Part shown: positions 18,701-27,202 of the stretch, piece after piece
How the letters are laid out: each line of letters begins with the position of its first letter
Numbering within the stretch: position 1 is the stretch's first letter
Assembly: GCF_001995095.2 (NCBI RefSeq)
Contig: NZ_MTSD02000001.1
Span: forward strand, 186,001 to 250,000
Reading direction: 5' to 3'
DNA: 64,000 nucleotides
Source of the DNA: Oceanospirillum linum
GTDB lineage: Bacteria; Pseudomonadota; Gammaproteobacteria; Pseudomonadales; Halomonadaceae
The notes under the pieces: model-generated
What the model was told of the DNA's origin: nothing
Databases searched by the model: none
What the model saw: the letters and a program-made list of their open reading frames with translations, nothing else
Program-made: the position numbers and the translations under genes

Positions 18701-18766
18701 CTTACTACAGTATTTCCAGAACCTTACTACATTATTTCCAGAACCTTACTACAGTGTTTCCAAAAC
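18701..18766. repeat. three tandem 22-bp copies of the aminotransferase 3' end
   Basis: Units start at 18701, 18723 and 18745 and differ by two to four bases. The unit at 18745 contains the last codons (VLETL) and stop of the minus-strand aminotransferase; the two others repeat VLE, two further codons and a stop downstream of it. This looks like local tandem duplication of the gene end. Confidence 0.85.
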
Positions 18767-19909
18767 CTTAGCCAGACGCTTCAAGCCTTCTTCCATATCC
18801 TCAGGTGTCATCTGACTGAAGCTCAGGCGCAGAGCTTTACCCGCGGATTTCTCAACTTCAAACGGCGTACCCGGCAGAGGCACAACTTTAGCTTCGATTC
18901 CTTTCGACAGAACGTCACGGGTATCTGTTTCTAACTCCAACCAGAAGAACATACCACCGGCAGGCAGCTTCCATTTCACAGACTCCGGCAGGTACTGCTT
19001 CAGCAGTTTCTGCATCAGATCACGCTTCACACGATAATGGTTCTGCAGACGCTCAATGTGTGCAGGCAAGCTGCCAGCGGCCATAAAATCACCAATGATC
19101 TTCTGTCCTAAGCGGTTAGAGTGCAGATCCGTCGCCTGCTTAGCCCGCAAAATCCACGGATACAGATCCGGGTGTGCAATCACATAACCGGTACGCAAAC
19201 CCGGCCACAGCATCTTGGAAAAAGACCCCATATACATCCAGGTCGCTTTCTTCAGATAAGAGCAGATCGGACGAGTAAAGGCGTTATCGTAGTTCAGAAC
19301 ACGATACGGATCATCTTCAATCAGGGTAACATCATAGCGATCCAGCAACTCAGCCACTGCGATACGCTCCGCTTCTGTGTAGCTGTACCCCGTCGGGTTC
19401 TGGAACGTCGGAATCAGATACACCATACGCGGGTTCTTATCTTTAAGCTGCTGCTCTAAAGAGGCCAGATCGACACCGTTTTCACCCAGGTCAAACGGCA
19501 CAAGATCAGCACCCAGTCCACGGAGAACCTGCAGCATCGCCAGATAGGTCGGATCTTCAACAACGACCTGAGTCCCCACATCCACCAGAATACGGGCCGC
19601 AAGATCCAGACCCTGCTGGGAGCCAGACGTGATCATAATCTGATCTTCGGTACAGGCCAGGCCTTCGCTACCCAGCCATTTCACCAGCTCCTGCTTCACC
19701 AGAGCCTCGCCATCTGAAGTGCCATACTGCTTAATGCTGCTCAGATCACCCAGTTCCGGCATCTCAGGCATAACAGAAGCATCCGGCAGACCACCGGCAA
19801 AAGAGATCATGCCCGGTTGTTGGCTGACCGACAGAATCTCACGGACCGGAGAACCCGGCAGGCGGTTAGCATAAGCGGACAGTTTCAATTCCGGTGAGGG
19901 ACTGGACAT
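18749..19909 (-). CDS. PLP-dependent aminotransferase (class I, 2-aminoadipate/LysN type)
   Basis: 386 aa from the ATG at 19909, with AGGA seven bases upstream. The PLP lysine is in MGSFSKMLWPGLRTGY; other family marks are SGSQQGLDLAARIL, PTFQNPTGYS and EDDPYR. It resembles the LysN/ARO8-like branch that transfers amino groups from 2-aminoadipate, aromatic or branched amino acids. A MocR regulator is divergent, so it is the probable target. Its last codons lie in a tandem repeat (18701-18766). Confidence 0.85.
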   Translation of the reverse strand: MSSPSPELKLSAYANRLPGSPVREILSVSQQPGMISFAGGLPDASVMPEMPELGDLSSIKQYGTSDGEALVKQELVKWLGSEGLACTEDQIMITSGSQQGLDLAARILVDVGTQVVVEDPTYLAMLQVLRGLGADLVPFDLGENGVDLASLEQQLKDKNPRMVYLIPTFQNPTGYSYTEAERIAVAELLDRYDVTLIEDDPYRVLNYDNAFTRPICSYLKKATWMYMGSFSKMLWPGLRTGYVIAHPDLYPWILRAKQATDLHSNRLGQKIIGDFMAAGSLPAHIERLQNHYRVKRDLMQKLLKQYLPESVKWKLPAGGMFFWLELETDTRDVLSKGIEAKVVPLPGTPFEVEKSAGKALRLSFSQMTPEDMEEGLKRLAKVLETL

Positions 19910-20139
19910 AAGGTAATCCTTTTTCAAATGATGATATTTATTGTCACTGAGCAACAGAGCCTGAAGCGATGAAAAGTGTTTTGCAGGGCTCCAGTCTATC
20001 TCAGACTTTATGATGACATTATGGAAATGGAAGGGGCACACAGAAAAGATACAGTTTGCTAAAACAGCCCCATACAGACCAAAATAACTGATACACAGTT
20101 CGCTGAAATTTTACCATACTGCCAAAAAGCCACAAACAG

Positions 20140-21585
20140 ATGTCTGAATATAAACCAACACAAGCGTTAAACAGCCCTCAGGAGGAGCCCCTATACCAAC
20201 AGGTGGGGCAAAAACTCTATCAGCAGGTCATTCAGCACGCCAACCCTGACCAGAAGCTACCCAGTCTGCGCTTAGTGGCTAAACAGTTTAATATCAGTCT
20301 GAGCAGCGCGCAAAGTGCCTATCAGTATCTGATTGATCAGGGGCTGGTTATGGTGCGCCCCCGCTCCGGCTACTATCTCCCGGAAACAGTATCCCACGGT
20401 CAGCTACAACCCCAGATCCCTGCAGCGAATCCTGCGGCAGAACGGGTAAAGGTCAGTAATCTGGTGATCCGTATGCTCTCTATGGGACGGGAGCACCCCC
20501 TGATCAACCTGGGTACAGCGGTACCGGAGCCGGCACTACTGCCGTTAGATGCGCTGGCGAAAATTCAGCGCCAGATCAGTCGAAAACCTCAGTGGGCCTA
20601 CGGTGGCTACAGCCCCTCCGGGGGAGAGCCTTTGCTGCAACAGGCATTAGCGCAGCACCTTTATCAGCAAGGCATACAGTGCCTGCCTGAGGATCTGCTG
20701 ATTACCAATGGCTGCACAGAAGCCCTACGTATCGCGCTTAGTGAGTGCACCCGCCCCGGTGATGTCGTGGCCATTGAGTCTCCCACCTACTTCACCATTC
20801 TGCAGCAGCTGGAAAGCCTGGGGTTAAAAGCCCTGGAAATTCCAACCTCGCCGGAAACCGGTATCGACCTGAACCACTTAGCCACCATGATGTCAGCTAT
20901 CACCGTCAATGCCTGTGTTGTAAATCCGGTGGGGCACAACCCTTTGGGTTTTGTGATGCAGGAAACGCAAAAAAATGCCCTTATCGATCTTTGTTACCGT
21001 CACGGCACCCGACTGATTGAGGATGTGATCTGTCTGGATCTCGCCTATGCCGATCGCCCTCTTCGCTCACTGCGAGCCCTGGACAACTACGGAGTTGTCA
21101 GCCAGTGCGGCTCATTCTCCAAAAGTCTCTCTCCTTCCCTAAGGGTTGGCTGGCTATTACCGGCGGAAGATACCGCCTCCGCTACGGCCCGAAAATTTCA
21201 AAACAACGTCAGTGTCAGCACCCCTTGTCAGCTCAGTGTCGCTTATATGCTGGAACAGGGTGTTTATCAGCGCTCTGTGCGTAAGATCGCCAGCCAACAT
21301 AAATTACGGGTACACCAAACCCGGGAGTGGGTACTGCGTTACTTCCCGTCAGGCACGCGGGTATCTCTGCCCGAGGCGGGTTTTGTTTTGTGGGTCGAGC
21401 TCCCGGAACCTTTTATGGCGATGCCTCTGCATCAGAAAGCGCTGGGAAAAGGGGTGATGTTTCTGCCGGGGGATGTCTTCTCCCCCACCAGTGACCTTTA
21501 TAGCCGCTATCTGCGCATCAACTGCTGCGCCTGCCCGGAGGAGGAGGTTTTGGAGGGGATCAAACGCATCGGGCGCTGCTTTTAA
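20140..21585 (+). CDS. MocR-type GntR/aminotransferase transcriptional regulator
   Basis: 481 aa. The N-terminal GntR winged helix (about 15-85, LPSLRLVAKQFNISLSSAQSAYQYLIDQGLV without its last residues) is fused to an aminotransferase-like domain (about 115-475) with the PLP lysine in GSFSKSLSPSLRVGW. MocR proteins bind PLP or an aldimine and control a divergent gene, here the aminotransferase at 18749. There is no obvious ribosome site before the ATG. Confidence 0.88.
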   Translation: MSEYKPTQALNSPQEEPLYQQVGQKLYQQVIQHANPDQKLPSLRLVAKQFNISLSSAQSAYQYLIDQGLVMVRPRSGYYLPETVSHGQLQPQIPAANPAAERVKVSNLVIRMLSMGREHPLINLGTAVPEPALLPLDALAKIQRQISRKPQWAYGGYSPSGGEPLLQQALAQHLYQQGIQCLPEDLLITNGCTEALRIALSECTRPGDVVAIESPTYFTILQQLESLGLKALEIPTSPETGIDLNHLATMMSAITVNACVVNPVGHNPLGFVMQETQKNALIDLCYRHGTRLIEDVICLDLAYADRPLRSLRALDNYGVVSQCGSFSKSLSPSLRVGWLLPAEDTASATARKFQNNVSVSTPCQLSVAYMLEQGVYQRSVRKIASQHKLRVHQTREWVLRYFPSGTRVSLPEAGFVLWVELPEPFMAMPLHQKALGKGVMFLPGDVFSPTSDLYSRYLRINCCACPEEEVLEGIKRIGRCF

Positions 21586-21633
21586 GCGCCCAATGGCAGA
21601 GTCGATAAGACGGAGTGATTCAGGAGCTGCCGT

Positions 21634-23427
21634 TCAGGAAGAGCAACTCAGATGGGAGACGCCACCGGCACCAAAAGCCTCAATAGGCTTTTGACGATAG
21701 AAGCGTTCAGCAACCGCTTCTGATTGCTCATCATAGGGCTGCCCCATAACGGTCTGCAGTTCATGGATCAGCTGGTAATCCCCTTCCGCTGCGGCCTGGT
21801 AGGCCGGTGCCAGCAGCCATTCCCGCAGGGTGTATTTCGGGTTAACCGCTTTCATCTGAGCCTGCACCTCAGCTTCTGAGCGTACGGCTTCGCCCCGCTC
21901 ATCCGCTATCACCGCCTCCCGCATAATCGCTTGCCGCCATTGGTTTAACCAAAGCGACCAGCGATGCTCCATCTCCCCATGATCCAGGTTATACCGGGGG
22001 TGCAGGGCGACCGCTCCGTAATCGTCACCATTATAGAAGCTGGCTTTCAAGGCGCTGATGTCCGCTTGTTCGGTAGAAAGTTCAGAGGGCGACTGCTCAG
22101 AAAGAGCCCGGAAGAAACGGGTATAATCCACCGGTGTCAGCATCATCAGCATCTCAAGCTGACGAAAAAGCTCTGCATCAAACATGGTTAAACCCAGCTT
22201 GGCCGCCCACATCGCTTCCATCTCGGCCTGCATGACATTATCAAAGCCGCGCTCAATATCATGCAGCTGCCTTAACGCTTCCGGCTCAGCCGCCAGTAAC
22301 GGCTGCAGGGCAGAGCAGAAACTACCAAAGTTTTTACCCGCCGCCACCGGCTGATTCATAAAAGAAAAATGCTGTCCACCACCGGTCCACGGCTGGTAAT
22401 GGGGGTTAAAGGCATCGATAAAGCCGAAGGGGCCGTAATCCAGTGTAAAACCACCGGCGGCGCAGTTATCACTGTTGAAGTTGCCCTGGCAGTAACCCAC
22501 CCGGATCCAGTTAGCGACCAGTCGGGCCAACCGGCCACGGAAAGCTTTGGCGAGTTCCAGCACGCTATCGGCAAGACTCAGGTTTCCGGGAAGCTCATCG
22601 GAATATTCCCGCTGGATCAGGTGACGTACCAGCTGCTCCAGCTCCGCTAAAGCATTCGACTGCTGCTGACGGGCACGGCGGGCAAACAGCTCCAACTGAC
22701 CAACACGGATAAACGAAGGTGCCACACGGGTAGTGATGGCCACCGGTTCCGCCACCATACGATCCGGGTCCATAGAGCGGGAGCCTTCCGAATACCAGGG
22801 GCGTTTGACCATATCGGTTTTGGAGACATACAGCGTTAACGAACGGGAAGTAGGTACACCCAGTGCATGCATATGCTCCTGGGCCAGAAACTCCCGCACG
22901 CTGGAACGCAGCACCGCACGGCCATCGCCACCACGGCAATAGGGCGTGCGACCACCACCTTTCAGCTGCATCTCCCAGCGCTGGTTGCCCAGCACCGCTT
23001 CCACCACAGACACCGCACGGCCATCGCCATAACCGTTACCGGTCTGAAACGGGCACTGTTGATTATACTCTGTACCATAGATGGAAAGGGCATAACCTGT
23101 CGCCCAACCGGTTTTACGAAAAGGAGGCGATAAACGGGAAAGATCACCACTGAACAGGCAGGTAAAGCTGTCATCCTGCGCGAGCTTGTCACTCAACCCC
23201 AACTCACGGAAAAAAGCCCCGCTGTGGGCGATATATTGCGGTTGACGAATAGGCGTAGGCGTTACCGGCACATAATGTCCACTGAATACCTGACGGGGGT
23301 TATGATCCGCGCCATCGGTCGTGGCATCCGGATCAGAGGTTAGCGAATCCATCAGGGAGTAATCGAGGGCGTTCGCCAGATCATCCAGTGAGTTGATGGT
23401 TGCCGTTGTCTTAGAAATGCTTTTCAC
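21634..23427 (-). CDS. selO: protein adenylyltransferase SelO (YdiU)
   Basis: 597 aa, somewhat longer than E. coli SelO because of an N-terminal extension of about 45 residues. Characteristic pseudokinase blocks: [71 protein letters not shown]. SelO transfers AMP to protein Ser/Thr/Tyr and responds to oxidative stress. The C-terminus HLSCSS keeps the conserved redox cysteine, which is selenocysteine in some eukaryotic members. Confidence 0.93.
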   Translation of the reverse strand: MKSISKTTATINSLDDLANALDYSLMDSLTSDPDATTDGADHNPRQVFSGHYVPVTPTPIRQPQYIAHSGAFFRELGLSDKLAQDDSFTCLFSGDLSRLSPPFRKTGWATGYALSIYGTEYNQQCPFQTGNGYGDGRAVSVVEAVLGNQRWEMQLKGGGRTPYCRGGDGRAVLRSSVREFLAQEHMHALGVPTSRSLTLYVSKTDMVKRPWYSEGSRSMDPDRMVAEPVAITTRVAPSFIRVGQLELFARRARQQQSNALAELEQLVRHLIQREYSDELPGNLSLADSVLELAKAFRGRLARLVANWIRVGYCQGNFNSDNCAAGGFTLDYGPFGFIDAFNPHYQPWTGGGQHFSFMNQPVAAGKNFGSFCSALQPLLAAEPEALRQLHDIERGFDNVMQAEMEAMWAAKLGLTMFDAELFRQLEMLMMLTPVDYTRFFRALSEQSPSELSTEQADISALKASFYNGDDYGAVALHPRYNLDHGEMEHRWSLWLNQWRQAIMREAVIADERGEAVRSEAEVQAQMKAVNPKYTLREWLLAPAYQAAAEGDYQLIHELQTVMGQPYDEQSEAVAERFYRQKPIEAFGAGGVSHLSCSS

Positions 23428-23572
23428 AATAACGCCTGCCCGTTAGGTAGCTGGAAAGTACTCGTTAGAAAAAGTGCCTGGGTGTCTTTGATAAGACATT
23501 ATAGAGAGTGCAGGGGCAGGCAAACAACGGGACACAAAGCAGGGTTATTTTTAGGTTCTTTGTTTAAGCAAC

Positions 23573-23599
23573 AAAAAAGCGACCGTAAGGCCGCTTTTA
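23573..23599 (-). terminator. terminator of the lipoprotein gene
   Basis: AAAAGCG / CGCTTTT with an inner CC/GG pair; six T follow on the minus strand. Confidence 0.7.
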
Positions 23600-23632
23600 A
23601 TGAAGTATTTTAATGGCAGGCAACAATCTTAC

Positions 23633-24196
23633 TTACTTATAAAAGGCACGATTGTAATTCATTGCTGTCGGGCGAAGAGCTGACGTTGTTCCGTCATTAA
23701 AGCCGTTATCATCACCCATATAAAGCACATTACCTTCGATGGTAAAAATGGTGTAGGTGTAAGTGTCAAAATCAGCACCACTGTAGCGGGTAACATGGCT
23801 ATCCAGCTCCTGAGCAACAACACCACTGGATGTTGTTACCTCCGCACCTATGCTGAATACACCCTCAGCGATAGGGTTAGGCGCCTCGCTCATGGGGATA
23901 GAACAACCGGCATCCAGGTAGTTTTTAATATTGGATGTAAAGTTATTACCGGAGAAGGTCGCGGTAACAATATCGTATAAGGTCTCAGGGTCACTGGGGT
24001 CAACAGGCCCACAGGATTTAACCCAGACACCATCCAGAACAGTACCCGTCTCACCGCCAGAACCTGCATCGCCACCTGAACCTGTATCACTGCCGCTGCC
24101 ACCGCTGGTACTATCACTTCCCGTTGATGAAGACCCTCCGCCACAGGCTGCCAATATTGTCACCATTGCAAATAAAACGATCAATTTCTTTAACAT
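23633..24196 (-). CDS. hypothetical Gly/Ser-linker lipoprotein
   Basis: 187 aa from the ATG at 24196 (MLKKLIVLF). Lipobox TILAAC (Cys about 17), then a Gly/Ser/Thr/Asp-rich linker of about 40 residues, then a compact domain with two cysteines (KSCGPV, AGCSIP) that could form a disulfide. Probably an outer-membrane lipoprotein. I do not recognise the domain; it resembles small beta-rich secreted domains of marine gammaproteobacteria. Confidence 0.7.
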   Translation of the reverse strand: MLKKLIVLFAMVTILAACGGGSSSTGSDSTSGGSGSDTGSGGDAGSGGETGTVLDGVWVKSCGPVDPSDPETLYDIVTATFSGNNFTSNIKNYLDAGCSIPMSEAPNPIAEGVFSIGAEVTTSSGVVAQELDSHVTRYSGADFDTYTYTIFTIEGNVLYMGDDNGFNDGTTSALRPTAMNYNRAFYK

Positions 24197-24478
24197 TCCA
24201 TGCCTCTTAGATCTATCAATCAATAATTGCGACTTTTTCCATTACAGACACAACAATTATATTTTTAATATGTATTTTTGAGATAACCATATAACAAAAA
24301 AATCAACCGACGTTTTATAACACCAACCCTGCAGCGAATCAAAACGATTTATTACTTCAATATATCGCTTAATAAAAAAACACTAATAGTTTAATTTCTA
24401 ATATAAAAGTGGAATTTTTCTTCGATTATCAGCTCAGGAAGTGCGGTGCTTATCATCAGGAGAAACACCGCACCCTGT

Positions 24479-24802
24479 TCAGGTATGCGTTAATTTAAGA
24501 CCAATAATCCCAGCGCATATCAGTCCTAAACTCACCAGTTTAGGGGCATCTGCCGACTCACCAAATAAAAATATACCCAGGACAGCCGTTCCGACAGCGC
24601 CAATGCCCACCCAGACAGCATAGGCCGTACCCACCGGCAGCGTTTTCAGGGCCAGACCCAACAGCAAAAAACTGGCAACTAAAGAAACCACCGTGCCCAC
24701 TGTCGGCCAGAGCCTTGTAAAACCATCTGTGTACTTAAGCCCAATCGCCCAAGTGACCTCTAACAGCCCGGCAGCGAACAAAATAAACCAACTTATACCC
24801 AT
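24479..24802 (-). CDS. sugE: SMR-family guanidinium exporter SugE/Gdx
   Basis: 107 aa with four membrane helices. The active-site glutamate in [17 protein letters not shown] (Glu about 15) and the [15 protein letters not shown] helix match SugE rather than EmrE. The Gdx subgroup exports guanidinium in exchange for protons. A guanidine-II riboswitch just upstream confirms the substrate class. GGAGAG precedes the ATG. Confidence 0.92.
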   Translation of the reverse strand: MGISWFILFAAGLLEVTWAIGLKYTDGFTRLWPTVGTVVSLVASFLLLGLALKTLPVGTAYAVWVGIGAVGTAVLGIFLFGESADAPKLVSLGLICAGIIGLKLTHT

Positions 24803-24812
24803 GAAATCTCTC

Positions 24813-24866
24813 CGTTAGCTTTGGGGCCGTCCCCTAACGAGATTGAGCGGTGAGGTCGTCCTCACT
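24813..24866 (-). promoter_or_regulatory. guanidine-II riboswitch (mini-ykkC) controlling sugE
   Basis: On the minus strand, two successive hairpins with ACGR loops: GTGAGG-ACGA-CCTCAC (24850-24865) and GGGG-ACGG-CCCC (24823-24834), the second extended by an outer GTTA/TAAC stem. This is the two-stem architecture of guanidine-II. The sugE ribosome site GGAGAG follows at once, so guanidine binding would free translation initiation. Confidence 0.93.
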
Positions 24867-25026
24867 TCAGATGAAAAAGATATTTTAAGCGCAAGCGGAT
24901 GCAGGTAATAGAGAACGTTTCGGGTTAGTTATCGTCTACGGTCTTTCTCTTACCAATGCCTTCCGATGGATAAAAGCAGGACACAGGGCAGGGGGTTAAA
25001 GATCATGTTAGTTTCGTAGCACCACG

Positions 25027-25275
25027 GGATCTCACGGCTGGAGGTGATGCCTTTAGCGTAAGCAAACAGGATGATCTTTAACAGGAAAGATCCAGCTTTT
25101 CATAAAAAACGGGGGGTAAGGCAGTGCACGCTCAAAAGCACCCAGCAGCAACTGGCCCTGACCATTGACCACCATCGACGTTTGGTTGTAGTCCTAGTGC
25201 TTGAATCGAGCCACCACCGCCTCCTGCGCTTCAAAACCCGACCAGATCATTGTTCGGGAGGTTTTTCTACAGCCT
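25027..25275 (-). mobile_element. remnant of IS1182-like element, copy A
   Basis: About 250 bases similar to copies B (26531-27102) and C (63545-63950), ending in the same terminal sequence GGTTTTTCTACAGCCT. The minus frame reads ARFKH then a stop (TAG for Y) then DYNQ, so the transposase start is broken. The left end has been lost. It abuts attC-1. Confidence 0.75.
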
Positions 25276-25350
25276 GAACGCTTGGCACAGCGGGCGTTTT
25301 GGAGCGACAAAAGAGCGGAAAAATGTTCCGGCTGCTGCCACTTGTTAGCC
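25276..25350 (-). other. attC-like recombination site 1
   Basis: On the minus strand the R'' box GGCTAAC and AAGTGGCA are followed by GC-rich arms (CAGC/GCTG) and end in TGCCAAGCGTT. The two ends pair imperfectly (AACAAGTGGCA versus AACGCTTGGCA), as attC ends do. The stop codon of the gene at 25345 lies inside the R'' box. The R' side is cut by copy A of the element. Confidence 0.7.
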
Positions 25351-26490
25351 ATGTTTATCGGTGCCTGCATCTCCCCTACTACTGGATTTGAATTCTAGCT
25401 TGTCTAGTAACTTCATAAGAATTTCTTGACTGTTTATTGGGTACGCATCATTGGCGTCTGATGAGTAATCTTTGGGAGCAAATAGTCTATTAGCAATTTC
25501 TGATTTAAGTCTATGCTGTTCTTCAATAGGTAATGAGGCCAAGTAGGGAGTGATAGCCTTTAAGTCTAGAGAAGTTTGTAAGTGGGCATACTGCTGCTGC
25601 CGATGCTTTGCAGATTCACGCGCCAAATATGCCGCTGGAATAGTTAAGAGAAACGTAAAGACCAATCGAAATAATGAGTTCTCCCATTTGAAGGCATCAG
25701 TTGTTGTTTCATATAAAGACAAACCAACGATTACCGCAATAATAACCATACAACCTAAAGAACCAGCCCGTAGCCAGTCTGCCATTTTCTTTTCTGATGT
25801 TGCACTCGTGTCATAGTCTCCAGCAATAACACTCGCTGAAATAGTTCCAAGTAGGTCGTCTACCCCTTTTTGTTTCTTCTCTAACTCTTCTTTAGCACCA
25901 GAATAGAGCGCATCCACAGCCTCTAGTCGAGACTGAACATCTTCTTCAATCGTGTCTATTGAAGATTGAATGTCCTCTAATCTTTTAGATAGTGTTAATT
26001 GTCTTTTCTCATGACGATCTTCAGAGTCTTGAAGTTGTCCCTGTAAAATTTCAATATTTTTGCGTAATACCTGAGTATCGGGAAGGCTACGTTTTGAATT
26101 ATCTTCAATCTCTTTGCGATCAGACCCTGAAAATGTTACTTCTCTATCCTCAATACATTCCTTTAGTGATTTAGACAGGCTAGAAAGCCTGCTAGTCATT
26201 TCTCTTAAATTATCATCAGCAGATGAGCTATTTTTTAAGCCATTACTTATTGCCGACAAATATACAGACAAATGAGAAGCCGACTTCGTGACTCGATCAT
26301 AATCAGCTCCAGACTCCAATGCATTTATATAATCACTATATCTAGCATCAAATGTATTCATGAGCTCTTGAACTTTAGCAGTGACCTTCTTTCCTTTTAA
26401 AAAATTTTTTAGATCGGTTACGTATTTATCTGCTTGCCTTGCTATTTGGTCAACTCTATCGAGTGTATTACTTGGAGATTCAGTTTCCAT
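25345..26490 (-). CDS. cassette-encoded coiled-coil protein with two membrane helices
   Basis: 381 aa from the second of two near ATGs (GAGAG seven bases upstream of 26490). Residues about 1-230 are polar, acidic and strongly helical with heptad patterns (LQDSEDRHEKRQLTLSKRL). Two hydrophobic helices follow near 245-265 and 278-297 with a short loop, then a cytoplasmic tail of about 85 residues. No known enzyme motif. AT-rich compared with the chromosome genes. The stop lies in an attC box, so it is a cassette gene. Function unknown; a membrane-tethered effector is possible. Confidence 0.7.
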   Translation of the reverse strand: METESPSNTLDRVDQIARQADKYVTDLKNFLKGKKVTAKVQELMNTFDARYSDYINALESGADYDRVTKSASHLSVYLSAISNGLKNSSSADDNLREMTSRLSSLSKSLKECIEDREVTFSGSDRKEIEDNSKRSLPDTQVLRKNIEILQGQLQDSEDRHEKRQLTLSKRLEDIQSSIDTIEEDVQSRLEAVDALYSGAKEELEKKQKGVDDLLGTISASVIAGDYDTSATSEKKMADWLRAGSLGCMVIIAVIVGLSLYETTTDAFKWENSLFRLVFTFLLTIPAAYLARESAKHRQQQYAHLQTSLDLKAITPYLASLPIEEQHRLKSEIANRLFAPKDYSSDANDAYPINSQEILMKLLDKLEFKSSSRGDAGTDKHG

Positions 26491-26530
26491 TCTCATTCTC
26501 TCGGTATCTCAGATTATTTGATGGCTAACG

Positions 26531-27102
26531 AGCCTGTAGAAAAACCTGTTTTCAGCCAGCTTTTCTCGCAGCAGCTCGTTTTCTGTTGTTTATTTTCGAT
26601 GACCGGTTTTATCGGCCATCATTTGTTTATTCTGTGTTTTCCTGCCTTTTTAAGCTTTGGCTGTCTGTAAGCTCGATTCATGCTGCTTTCAGTGCCTGTT
26701 CTAAAGCTGTATTAACTCTGTTTTACTGGCTGAGATGTCCGTATTTTGCCAGTTTTTCTACATTATGCACCAGGCAATAAAGTTGCCACTGAATATCTTG
26801 GCTGGAGGTGATACCTTTGGAATAAGCAAACAGGATGATTTTCAGCAAAATGGCTGGATCGTAGGCTGGGAGAACTTCGCTATCATTCTTATAAGGCTGG
26901 CGAAACGCGAAAAGATCCAGCTTTTCAGCCTCTTTATAAAAAGGCAGTGCATCCCCAAAAGCACCCAGCTGCAACTGATCCTGATAATTGATCACCACCA
27001 TCGACGTTTGGTTGTAGTCGTAGTGCTTGAATCGAGCCATCACCGCCTCCTGCATTCCAAATGCCCGATCAGACCATAGTTCGGGAGGTTTTTCTACAGC
27101 CT
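26531..27102 (-). mobile_element. internally deleted IS1182-like element, copy B
   Basis: About 570 bases with near-perfect terminal inverted repeats (AGCCTGTAGAAAAACCT at 26531, and its mirror ending at 27102 with one mismatch). It encodes only the N-terminus of a transposase fused to the last residues. It sits between attC-2 and the box GGCTAAC at 26523-26529, i.e. within an attC. A non-autonomous, MITE-like derivative. Confidence 0.8.
26723..27040 (-). pseudogene. IS1182-family transposase with internal deletion
   Basis: Starts MARFKHYDYNQTSMVV (InsH-type N-terminal domain, YDPAILLKIILFAYSKGITSS) and then jumps at QWQ to LYCLVHNVEKLAKYG, which is the usual C-terminus of these transposases. 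The DDE catalytic core is missing. The joint lies at a QW codon pair likely present at both deletion ends. Confidence 0.8.
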
Positions 27103-27200
27103 GAACGCCTCATTCAGAGGCAATAAAATAGCTGGTTAAAATTAGCGAGGCACGAGCAAAAACCAGCTGTTTTTTGTCCTGCTGAAATGATTTGTTATAA
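27103..27200 (-). other. attC-like recombination site 2
   Basis: On the minus strand: R'' TTATAAC, L'' AAATCATTTCAG, an inner stem AGCTGGTT/AACCAGCT, then CTGAATGAGGCGTT as L'-R' start. The outer ends pair over about 14 bases with one extra base, as required for folded attC. The SIR2-like gene ends two bases before it. The rest of R' (GTTAGCC) lies beyond copy B at 26523-26529. Confidence 0.8.
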
Positions 27201-27202
27201 AT

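Noticed and set aside
18701-18766. CRISPR-like spaced repeat
   Set aside because: The units are contiguous without spacers and derive from a gene end.
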